64,000 bases of DNA from contig NC_037091.1 of the NCBI RefSeq assembly GCF_002994745.2, positions 34,722,612-34,786,611 of the forward strand, in the 5' to 3' direction. Within the stretch, counting starts at the first letter, position 1; each line of letters opens with the position of its first letter. This stretch comes from Rosa chinensis. Its lineage: Eukaryota > Streptophyta > Magnoliopsida > Rosales > Rosaceae. The position numbers and the translations under genes were made by a program. Under the pieces are notes generated by a model, which was given only the letters and a program-made list of their open reading frames with translations, was not told the origin of the DNA and did not search any database. Positions 10,496 through 20,961 of the stretch are shown here, one piece after another.

Positions 10496-13480
10496 TGTCA
10501 CGCCCCTGATTTTACACACATGAAAATCGATATATATAACCCCATAATTATATATGCGTGAAACGTCCAGTCATCAATACAAAATACCTGGAATCTTTTT
10601 CCCTTTAACTTACACAGATATTGATGCCCTGAACCCTCAAAGTTAATATACACTCATCCATAGAGTTATATATTACGCAAGCATACGAATTAAATTGTCA
10701 ACAACAAAATAACACGTAAAGGCTGCTCAGAGTAACTATACAACGGAAGTCCTTATCAAAGGTAAAGTCACAAAGATGGCTTCCTACCGTAAAGCTGCAA
10801 GCTCGCTGCCTCAACCTCGATTATCCTAACCTGCAGGATTAACCCCTACACCGTTTGAATAGTGTACCGGGTTGCCACACAACAAACCCGGTAAGCTTTT
10901 GCAAGCCCGTATGAGTAACTCAAACCACACATGCACAACTCACTCCAAAATGAGGAAAACCTTTCAACTCGCGAATAAGGGAAACATACCATGCCTCCAA
11001 AAACAATACTCTTTTCCCAAAAGAAACAACGAAAGTCACACCGTGACAAAATCATATAAATCGTTAACCTAACAATTCAAATATGATAAATCGATCCAAC
11101 CTGGATAAAACAACAAATCGATCCAACCTGGACAAAACAACAAATAGGTCCAACCTGGACAAAACAACAAATCGGTCCAACCTGGACAAAACAACAAATC
11201 GGTCCAACCTGGACAAAACAACAAATAGGTCCAACCTGGACAAAGCAACAAATCGGTCCAACCTGGACAAAGCAACAAATCGGTCCAACCTGGACAAAAC
11301 AACAAATCGGTCCAACCTGGACAAAACAACAAATAGGTCCAACCTGGACAAAGCAACAAATCAGTCCAACCTGGACAAAACAACAAATAGGTCCAACCTG
11401 GACAAAGCAACAAATCGGTCCAACCTGGACAAAACAACAAATAGGTCCAACCTGGACAAAGCAACAAATCGGTCCAACCTGGACAAAACAACAAATCGGT
11501 CCAACCTGGACAAAACAACAAATAGGTCCAACCTGGACAAAGCAACAAATCGGTCCAACCTGGACAAAGTATGTACCCAGGAGTCTTAAGTAACCTACTT
11601 AGATCCCTAAAGTACGATGGCAGACAGACTAGAGCTCTAACTGAATCGTAACCTGTCACCCGGCCAAGGTTCAATCTTACGATATAATATTGCCATGAGG
11701 ATGCAACCTGCAACCCCGGATCCTTAGGCCAACCTGACCCTCAGATCAAAACGTCAAATCAAATCAAAAGGAGAAATCACAACCTGTGACTCTCAAATCC
11801 TCAGACCACCGGTCGTCAGATCAAAACGTTAAATCAATTCAAAAGGAGAAATCACAACCTGTGACTCTCAAATCCTCAGACACTTTTCAAAACAATAGAA
11901 ATACCATTTCCCACCAATTGTTTTCCAAAAGCCACAACCCAAAACAATAAAAAGCATCGTTTCATGCATATTGTTTCACAAATCCACAACTAATACATGA
12001 ATACGTATGTATATATATACATCCCATAATATATATATATACACACATAGTCATCTACTCGGAAAAGCCACTAATACCATCTATAGTTTGCAGTTAACTA
12101 AATAACTCTCAAAACAGTATGGTGAACCCGTTCGTGATATGAACTTCGTGAGATTACTCACCTCAGAATCCCGCTGCGTCTTCAATACAGAACCGAACTA
12201 ACACTATCACCAACAACTCGTCCAATTCACCTTTAGAAGCACCTAATCACCAATGATCTCAAATTAGTAACGATTCACAAATGATTTAAGTCCGAAACCC
12301 TTGTTTTGAACCAAAATCCCCAAAGTGGCGCCAATCGAGGCGAAACCACATCCGAGACCTCCCAAAGTCTCTGGAATACGTCCACGATCGATGTGACCAA
12401 ACCACAAGTCGATCGGACGCTCAAATCCTCACGGATAGCATAAATTGGTCGGTATGAAACTGCAAAAATCATAACAATTCCAAACGAACTCCAAAACTTG
12501 CATATTATATATCGAAACGCTCGCATCAACGAGTAGAACATATATAATAACAGAAACAGTTCCTTAAGTGGCCGGAACACCGCCGGAACACCACCACAGA
12601 CGGTGGTGCACCGCCGCCGGCCAAAAACACATTATTTCACAAAACTCCCAACATCAAAAAGCTTCATCTAAGCATGCTTGTGAATTCTCATAACTGGATC
12701 GAAGTCAGAAAACAAGCCTAAGGGATCGAAAACTACCTCACAAGCCGTGAACAGTGATCCCAACTGAGTTGATCGAAGTTTCACGTGAATCGATCCAAAC
12801 AACCACCAAGGATCGATCGGCGAGGCTGCTCTGAGCCCAACCAAGGAAACTCGAAGCCTTGCCGACGTCGGAATAAGGATTTCCGACCGGGTCCGAAAAC
12901 ACCAACCTACATCGCCTTGCAGCGCCGCCGTGGAGGAGAATCGGCGCTAGAGGACACCAGAGGGACGACCAGACGGAGGAGACGATCCTATCTGGAAAGT
13001 TTCGTCGCCGGATACCGCCGCAGTTCGCCGGAAAAGTCGGGTCGGATCGACCGGGTCCGGGTCGGGTCAGCCGGATTATTTCGATTCTGAAGGTGCGAAC
13101 GAGAGAGAAGAGAGAGAGAAAGGATTTCCAGAAAAGGAAACAAATGAAAATAGTAAGTTTCTCCTTCGGGAAACTTCTATTTATACCAAAATGGAAATTT
13201 CTTCCAATGGCCATAACTTTCTCATACGAACTCCGATTCTCACGTTCCACATATCCACGAACTCGTATCGACGCGCTCTACAACTTTCGTGAAGGAAGTT
13301 TTCGGAGAATCCCTGTGAATAAAAAGTCAACCTTTGGCAACCCCCTAAAACCATATTCTTCAATTAATTATTCGCCCGAAACACTTCCGCTCCATCCACG
13401 AGCCACGAAACCGTCCAATAGTTATAAAATTAATTCCGGAAAATCCTCGGAAAATAAATACGAATTTCTGGGGCATCACA
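10496..13480. mobile_element. solo LTR (2,985 bp) with 5-bp target duplication
   Basis: The sequence starts TGTCACGCCCCTGATTTT and ends TTCTGGGGCATCACA. ACTCC flanks it on both sides (10491-10495 and 13481-13485). There is no second LTR copy or internal region, so it is a solo LTR left by recombination. Features inside are a 27-bp tandem repeat (about 11090-11571) and a GC-rich CCGCCGG-rich part at 12570-13080. Size, ends and layout resemble the LTRs at 29736 and 31113, which read on the minus strand, so this one may also be minus. Open frames inside it, including the 170-codon minus frame at 12738-13250, match no family I know. Confidence 0.85.
11090..11571. repeat. 27-bp minisatellite, about 18 copies
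   Basis: The unit is close to AACAAATCGGTCCAACCTGG plus ACAAAAC. It varies at two main sites (TCGG/TAGG and AAAC/AAGC). The period is a multiple of three and contains no stop, so several frames stay open on both strands (168 codons plus, 214 codons minus). These are artefacts of periodicity, not genes. Each unit contains the small hairpin GTCCA-ACC-TGGAC. Confidence 0.92.
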
Positions 13481-14470
13481 ACTCCATTGAAGAATTGAAG
13501 TGCAAGAAGTTCAACCAACCCGAGTGAACAAAAACTAGTGAGTGTAGAAAACTTCCAGCAATGACCTTTATGTCTGCAGATGCCCATATCTCCAACTCAG
13601 AAAGAGATAATTAAGTGATACTATATGAAATGGAAAGGGGACTCAAAGAGCTTTCTATCCAACTATAATGAGCCACCTATATCCAACTGAGAAGAAATCT
13701 ATAGCTGGTCAAAGTTGCCGGTTTGTAATGAAGTCTGCTGCAGACCCTCAGTCACCAATACTGCAATTTCTAAAGCTCCAGAGGTGAAAAGAGGGTGAGA
13801 CCAACTGAAAATGAAAGTAGACTCACAGAGATACCTTCTATTAAAATTTCACTAGAAAATAAATTCTGAGTCAAAAATCGTTGGCCTCCAAAATCACTAA
13901 TCTGTTCTGCAGTTTCTGTTGTCCCCTGTTTCTGACCCCTGTTGGTTGGAACACCATATCTGAAGTTAGAGAGGCTCAAATGGAAAACTGTTATACCATA
14001 ATATAGAGGACATGTGAAGATACACCTCTGAAAAATTTGAGCTCCAAATAACTTAATATGTAGAGGGTGTAGCTTCTCAAAATCACTCTACAACAGCTGT
14101 CTCTATTCTGACCTCCTTGCATTGACCAGTAAATACTTGAGTTCCAGTGACTCAAAGAGGTATAAATTTTGAAAGTCAATAGCAGAAATATAGGAGAATA
14201 TCCCCAAAAAATTTCAGCTTAAAGTACCATGTAAGTCAGAAGATATTGTTATCCAAAGTCAACTGAACTGTCTAGACAGAAACTGTACACTACTACATTC
14301 TTGCTTTCTTCACACTTCCAACTTCGAACACCTCCCATCCTCCCAAAAATATGGCTAAATAGCCTTATTGATGCAAAATAAACCAGGAAATTTCAAAACC
14401 ACTTAGGGTTGCCTCCCTAGAAGCGCTTGTTTTTAAAGACCCCAAGCCGGTCTATAGAACATGATCTTTG

Positions 14471-15592
14471 TCAAGGTGGATACTTCTCAAGTGCGACCAC
14501 CCTATTGTTTGGGGCTAAGGGACTCATCGATGTGTCATAGAGACAAGACCAAGAGCTACATAAGAATACTCCATTTGGTGGCCAAAAGTGTAGCTTCTTA
14601 ATATTCCCCTTCTTCTCGATTTTTCTTCTATGAATTAATCTCTTTGCCTTCTCCTTCTCAAGTGGTGTAGAAATGATGCTCATAGGAAGAATAGGTGGTA
14701 GAAGCTCTTGAGAGTGATGGGAAAGGGTGAGTGCAAGTGTTCCATTTCCTTTCCAATCCATCACCTCATTGTAGAAACATTGACCACTTAATGGTGGATT
14801 GAGAGGTAAAAGTACCTTGATCCCAATCCTCGCATTAAGAACATAAGTGCTCAATGTTCTACTCTCCACCTTGGGAAGCTCATGATAGATCTCCTTAGAT
14901 GTAGGAGGCAAGAAAGTCCTTGGCTCTTCAATTTCTTCATCATCACAAAGTATTGAAGGACTTTCTTCCTCCATGGGAATATCAACCTCAACAAATAAGG
15001 GATTATGGTGTATGACTTCAAGCTCCGCATCCTCCTCAATGAACAAGGGGTTATGGTGTATAACTTCAAATTCTGCATCCTCCTCACTAGACAAAACATC
15101 TTCCTCTTAGGAATCATCTTCAAGCATCTCCCCTCCATTTGGAAGCTTAGATTTCCAATATTGCATCAATTCCTCCGAAGTGTAGTCACTCACCCCACTT
15201 GCATTGAAACTTTCATAAGCAAGCTCACTTTCTTGTTCATGAACATCACCATCTCGATCTTGAATAGGCAACTCTTGCTCATGATGCTCATAATATACTT
15301 TTTCTCTTGAATTAGGCTCCATTTGGTCAAAGAAAGATTCATGCTCATAAATGGTGAAGGGTGGCTCTTGTGCAAGACTAGCCTTAAGTTGCTCATTGGA
15401 ATGTATAAGAATCTCTTGAGAAGCTTGCAATCGAGCTTGGGAGGCTTGCAAGAGAGCTTGAGAAGCTTGTAATTGAGTTAGTAGTCCTTCAATGAATTCC
15501 TTCCTAGGCTCATAAGCTTGATAACCTCCACCATATAAACTTTCTTGCTCATATCCCCATGGGTCTTCCCATCCATAGTTCCACCGATCCAT
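14471..15592 (-). pseudogene. gag-position ORF of the non-autonomous element, with in-frame stop
   Basis: The reading starts at 15592 (MDRWNYGWEDPWGYEQ), about 215 nt after the primer site. It is open for 161 codons to a TAA at 15107-15109, then continues in the same frame to 14471, a total near 374 codons. The first part has a heptad-like glutamine/alanine repeat (QASQALLQASQARLQ), probably coiled coil. The second part begins with an acidic duplicated motif (EEDAELEVIHHNPLF). No zinc knuckle or protease is visible. I do not recognise the family; its position suggests a gag-derived or accessory protein. The stop suggests decay or readthrough. Confidence 0.55.
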
Positions 15593-15808
15593 AGCTCAAT
15601 GTAATAGAAAATAAGTACCTATGGATTCCCAAGAATGAGATAAGTAACCAAAACTTAAAAAGAAAAAAGAAAAATAACCACACAAAACATAATAAACTAT
15701 TTAGATCAATAAATATTAATCTTTTTTTTTTTTTTCAAAGAAACAAAAATATGCTAAAGTGACCGAAAGAACCGATTCACCAAGGGATTAAGGCTATTAA
15801 ACCCTAAT

Positions 15809-15825
15809 CCCCGGCAACGGCGCCA
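15809..15825 (-). other. primer-binding site (tRNA-Asp type)
   Basis: The minus strand reads TGGCGCCGTTGCCGGGG one base after the LTR end CAAGTCA. This is the classic site complementary to the 3' end of tRNA-Asp used by many plant Ty3-type elements. It fixes the element's direction as minus. Confidence 0.8.
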
Positions 15826-15826
15826 T

Positions 15827-16460
15827 TGACTTGATTCATAAACTCTCGCAAGCGTTCGAATCGTTGTCAAGTAAGGGAAGTATTTGAACCTTGATTATCG
15901 TACCTCGGGGATTAGGCATTGGACCTAACCGAGGTAATTGGCGGTAGAGTAACTTAAAAGCATACAATGAAAAATAAAAATAAAATAAAGAGAAATAATA
16001 TTCACAAGGCACAAAGCCTCGGCAATGCTCGGCTTAGCTCACACTAAACCTAATCAAAGCCACTAACTTATAGCCCAAATGAGTTATGCACAATGGAAGG
16101 TAGAATTTTGTTTGGCAGTTTTGAATTGGGAATTAAGTAAATTAAATGCAAACTAAAATAAAAGCAAACAACTAATTATCAAGCAAGAAATTAAATTTGG
16201 ATTTTCAAATTAATGAGAACTTGGGAGTGTCGGGTGATTCACACTAACTATCTTGCAAATATCGATGTCAATTTCACAAATGCATGCATTTCCTATATGT
16301 GTCGAGTCCTGTATCTAGTACCGGTTAAGGCTACTAAACCAATTATCCTTTCGGTGTTTTGACTATGCCAGTTAAGGCCACAATCAACTCTCTAATTTTG
16401 GATATTGCGGCCTTAACCGGCGTAATGCCCAAATTAGAGAGTTGCTAGTCAAAACACAGG
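15827..16460 (-). mobile_element. truncated and folded-back 5' LTR remnant
   Basis: This lies directly before the primer site, so it should be the 5' LTR. Bases 16110-16400 match the minus-oriented LTR at 7380-7640. From about 16395 the match flips to the plus orientation (compare 7003-7060), leaving a 50-bp-scale hairpin, and the LTR stops near 16460 without U3. The part at 15850-16100 is not present in the 3' LTR. Confidence 0.65.
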
Positions 16461-16832
16461 CCTCACAGCGTTGCAAAAGTTGTCGGCGACTGCGGTGGAA
16501 CCATCCACGTTCATATACAGCCTAAAATCTCGCTTCAGTTGCTCCAGCTCTTCGGCGACAATGTGGATGTACTGCAAATACGGCGGCAGAATCCGCCGCT
16601 TTTCGGCTTTCTGAACCTTTAACACCAGATTCCAGCAATTACCGCTACTTTTACTAGCTTCGCTTTGCCACCAACCTTAGCCCCTAGAAAGTTGTCTTCA
16701 ATGGTCTGGTTCGGGTCGAGCTGGAGCATGATTTCGTTTGGCTTTTTTCCGATGATGAGATTGGTGAAATTCGAGTCCTCAATGCAATCGCAATTTTCAA
16801 TTGCTTGGATCTGGAAATTTTACACCTGTTCA
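16455..16832 (-). pseudogene. AAA-ATPase (BCS1/ASD-like, At2g46620 type) N-terminal fragment
   Basis: The minus strand has an exon-like start after a CCAG acceptor near 16817, reading about 50 codons with SNFTNLIIGKKPNEIMLQLD. A second open stretch of about 60 codons follows (KAEKRRILPPYLQYIHIVAE, DFRLYMNVDG) to a stop at about 16455. The pattern matches the AAA-associated N-terminal domain that precedes the ATPase core in plant mitochondrial/ER AAA-ATPases. The two parts are in different frames and no Walker motifs follow, so it is a fragment. Identification rests on recalled family motifs. Confidence 0.6.
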
Positions 16833-17084
16833 AGACCAAGAATTATGTATTGTTACAGTTTTTCGAAAAGGTAGAAACTCATTTGTTGATATTTGTCATT
16901 CAATTTGATAACTTTGGTTTGATTTTGGTAATTCGTATGGATTTTATGGCTTACTCTAGTGAATGATGCTCATGGTTACAAGTTATGTTGATGGATTAAG
17001 ATATGTGCATTACATTCAATTTTGAGCATTGCAAGCCTTCGACATTGTAAAGTTATAGTTATTCTGATGTTTCATAGTGGCTTT

Positions 17085-17890
17085 TGTGTTGGTTGGTAAT
17101 AGCTTTCTCTGTCGGTGATAGTAGTTTTGTTAGTCTCTAGTAATAGCTTTTTCAGTCTTTGCGAGTAGTTTTTTGTTTTGCTTGGTAGTAGTTTTTTGTG
17201 TTGGTGAGAGTAATTTTTAATGATGGTTAGAGTAGTTTTTGGTGTTGGTGAGAATAACTTTTTTGATGTTAGTGAAAATAGTTTGTTCTTTTTTTATGTT
17301 GGTGAGAGTAGTTTTTGTTACTTGTGACAGTAATTTTTATTGCTGGTGATAGTAGCTTTGTTGGTGAGAGCAACTTTCTGATGTTGGTGACGGAGTATTT
17401 GCTGTTGGTAGGAGTAGTTTTTATTGTTAGTGAGAGTAATGTTTGTTACAATTGACTGTAGCTTTTGTGACCTCGCCGAAGGTTGCTGGAAGAGAGTAAT
17501 TTTTGTTGCTGATGACAGTAGTTTTTGTTGTTGGTGGGAGTAACTTTTAGTGTTGGAGATAACATTTTTTGTTGCTAGTAATAGTAGTTTTTTTTGCTAG
17601 TGACAGTAGCTTTTGTGACATCACCGGAGGTTACCGGAAATTTCACCAAAGTAGCTTTTGTTATTGGTGACAGTAGCTTTTGTCACCGCGCCAGAGGTCG
17701 CCGGAAATTTCACCAGAGTAGCTTTTGTTTCTAGTGACAGTAGCTTTCGTGACCTCGCCGGAGGTTGTCGAAAATCTCACCAGAGTAACTTTTGTTGCTG
17801 GTGACAGTAGCTTTTAATGTTAGTGATAGTAGCTTTTGTGGTCGCCGGAGTTCGTCGGAAGCTGCCGGAGATCTGCAGGAGTTCGTCAGG
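17085..17890. repeat. degenerate AGTAGTTTTTGT-type repeat
   Basis: Short units around GTTGGTGAGAGTAGTTTTTG recur about 20 or more times with spacing near 30-40 bp. From 17460 they alternate with CGCCGGAGGTTGCCGGAA-like blocks, making a higher-order unit near 90-130 bp. No gene is seen in it. The flanks 16840-17085 and 17890-18090 hold nothing recognisable. Confidence 0.7.
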
Positions 17891-18394
17891 GGTCGACCGG
17901 AGACCTCACCGGAGAAAACAGAGATAATGATTGTTGACTTTTTACTTTAGTGTCATTGACGTAAATATGTTGGCTTTTATATCTAAAATTTAACATCAAT
18001 TTTAATCTGGTGGTCTTATGAGAGAAAAAAAAACTGGCTAAAAAAACATTCAAAAATGTACTTCTATATAATTAACCCTAAAAAGAACGTTTTGATTACA
18101 CTCGCCATCAAACTTCCCAAAATAGGGAAGATTACCCCATTAACTGCTGCAGCTAGTGTACCTAGAAATATAACTGGGATCTCTGGCTTGTTCAGGTAAG
18201 CCAGTCGTCGAAGTGAGACTTTGGGAGTCCCTTTTGATAGTGCTGAAGCTGGAACATCAGGTTCTATAGGTGCGGTTTCAAGCATACTGCTTGCAGCGGG
18301 AATACCAAATGAGAGTGCGAATGAGATAGGACTACTATTTCATCTTGGAGATGATCTACGTACTGTTTCTTCTTGGAGATTCTGCATTTATGAA

Positions 18395-18836
18395 TTGACA
18401 CAGTGCGAGTTTCTTGCAACCTTATAAGCTGGCTATTTGCTCCATCAGGATCCCTAATTAGCTCCCAATGCGGTCCTTCTCAGTTGAGAAAGATCAGTAC
18501 CTTAGGTATTCATGACTTGAGAATATTAAGAAACTGATGATAGATTAGGATGGCCCAGTAGCCCAGCTCTTTTAAGAGAGGGCTACCTCTTCCACCATGG
18601 CCTTTTGCTGGCCGTAGAAGCGAAAAAGCTCCTTTTCCGTCTTCAGGTATTCTGGAGATTCCATGAGTTTTCGAAGCTCAAGCTTATAAGCTGACACAGT
18701 GCGAGTTTCTTGCAACCTTATAAGCTGGCTATATGCTCCATCAGGATCCCTAATTAGCTCCCAATGCGGTCCTGCTCAGTTGAGAAAGATCAGTACCTTA
18801 GGTATTCATGACTTGAGAATATTAAGAAACTGAGGC
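18395..18836. repeat. internal duplication in the ABCB relic
   Basis: About 145 bp at 18395-18540 is repeated almost exactly at 18690-18836. Both copies contain the exon end LRDPDGAYSQLIRLQETRT-like on the minus strand. The sequence between them encodes KTEKELFRFYGQQKAM on the minus strand, which does not belong to ABCB proteins as I know them and may be foreign filler. Confidence 0.75.
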
Positions 18837-20961
18837 ATTCAAATGTTAACACAAGAAAATTATAACAAATGCATTACCTTTTTCAGCAATCGTTCCTTGA
18901 TGTATTACAGCAATGGTGTCAGCATTCCTCACTGTGCTCAAGCGGTGGGCTACTATGACAGGAGTACGGTTAATCATTAGTTCATTACTCTGTCTAGTGC
19001 CTCCTGCACAACTTTTTCAGATTTTGTGTCAAGAGCACTCGTGGCTTCATCTAACAGTAGGATTCTTGGGTTCTTCAGAATTGCTCTAGCTATAGCAACT
19101 CTTTGCTTTTGTCCCCCAGATAGCTGAGTTCCATGCTCACCAACCATTGTGTCGATTCCCTAAATTAACAATTCACAAAAACCACAAATCAGAACAACGG
19201 AATCGTGGTAAACTATATATTGAAATAAATTAAAACTTCCATTAACATTTCATAGTTAAATGTAACAAGAAGGGTATTCACCATAATATATGTCACTGGA
19301 TGGTCTCAGAAAGCTTCCATCGTTATGAAAAATAAAGAATTCGACGAGACAAGAAAAAAAATACTGAAAGAAAGCATAAACTTTGAAACCTGAGGCAGTA
19401 AATCTATGAATTTTGCAGCATTGGCAAGCTCAGCAGCAGCCTTTATTTCTTCAGTAGTTGCATCATCCTTTCCATATGCAATGTTATGTTTAATGCTACC
19501 AGTAAACAAAACTGGTTCCTGGCTCACGAGGCGTATTTTCTGTCTGACTCTGATCCATTTTAGTTGGAACTCTTTGAGATTAACACCATCAATAAGAACC
19601 TCACCAGCCCGGGGGTCATAGAATCTCTCAATCAAACAGATTATAGTCGATTTACCACTTCCGCTCTGTCCAACCAAAGCAGCAGTTGCACCGCTAGGTA
19701 TTGAGAGACAACATCCATGTAGTATGTGCTCATCCAGTCTTGAGGGATAACTAAAATCAACATCCCTCAGTTCTATGTCTCCACGAATATCTTGTAACAC
19801 TCATCCATTAGTGTCATAAGCATCTATCTCCGGTTTTCTTTTAATTGTCTCAAACATCTTATAAGCTGCAGCTTGTCCAGGAGCAAATGCCCTAATGCAC
19901 GGAGTTGCTTTCCCAAGAGACCTGAAAATTTAGCAGCAAAAATTTTCATACCTCATAATTTCTGTAGCATTAAATATCAAACTGAGTGAAGGGGGAGTAG
20001 TCAGTCAACCAATCAAGACAGCAACAATTACTTTCATGACATCTCCTCCTTTATATCCTTTTTCAAGTATCATTATTCCAACAAAACCATACAGCCAAAG
20101 CGTAAGTACAGAATACCATGAGCATAACCGCACCAAAACCCAAACCAGACGCCCAACCCTCTTGCACAGCCAACTTGTAAGCTTTAGTTACGGAGGCATT
20201 GTTGTTAGATATTGTCTGCTTCTCCCCTGTGAATGATGCAACCTGCATGAGGAATAATCCTCAGTTGTAGTTCTATACAGAGGAAAAAATAAATTAAAAA
20301 CAAAAGGAATAAAAATAAAATAAATATTCATACAGTTCTGATTGAATCAATTGTCTCCTCTACAACAGTAGCCCCTTCTGAATATGCAGCTTGTCCGCGG
20401 GACGCCAATTTCACCATGAAATGGTTCAGGACAGCAGTAGTGAGGACAACAGGGGGAATAGAGGATAGCATGACATGGGTTAGAAGCCATCCCTTAGTAA
20501 ATGCTATTCCGAAGCCCCCAATGAACGTTGCAACTAACTGAATGAAACTCCCTACCTGCAATCAGGAAAAGGAATAATATAAAGAGTTATAGGAGAAACG
20601 CAAAAACTTGTGGCCTTTTTCTGGCATGTAATTACATACCTTCTCGCCCATCGCCTCTTGAATAAGCACAGTATCACCTGACATCCTCCCAACAATTTCT
20701 CCAGAGTTGATTTCTTTATCAAAAAACCCAACATCTTGCCTCAATATGGTTTTCAAGTATAGACTTCGTATTCGTGCAGCCTGTCTCTCTCCAGTGATCA
20801 TCCAGCAAGACATCTCTGGCAGAAAGCAAATCCAAGAACTTCAGTTTCTAATAAGCGATACTATATTTATTAATGCAACACAAATAGTGTTTCAGCAGGG
20901 AACACAATTTACTTACGTAGAAATGATGCAGCAGCAGCCCCCAGAGCCAAGTAAAAGAACT

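Larger units (their letters stand above)
8839..15825 (-). mobile_element. body of a non-autonomous long-LTR retrotransposon (LARD-like)
   Basis: On the minus strand the body runs from a tRNA-Asp type primer site (15809-15825) to a polypurine tract (8839-8850) that abuts the 3' LTR. No protease, reverse transcriptase, RNase H or integrase is visible. The only coding-like part is a gag-position ORF at 14471-15592. Sequence at 8850-10490 and 13486-14460 is AT-rich and non-coding, and includes a second purine tract near 10200. A 2,985-bp solo LTR sits inside at 10496-13480. The primer-site type recalls Athila/Tat-like Ty3 elements, which is an inference. Confidence 0.75.

Noticed and set aside
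11069..11713. Long open frames on both strands (up to 214 codons) with nine-residue repeats
   Set aside because: They come from a stop-free 27-bp minisatellite inside a solo LTR; several frames are open at once, which argues against coding.
12738..13250. 170-codon minus-strand frame
   Set aside because: It lies in the GC-rich part of the solo LTR, has no recognised domain and is overlapped by a plus-strand frame of similar quality.
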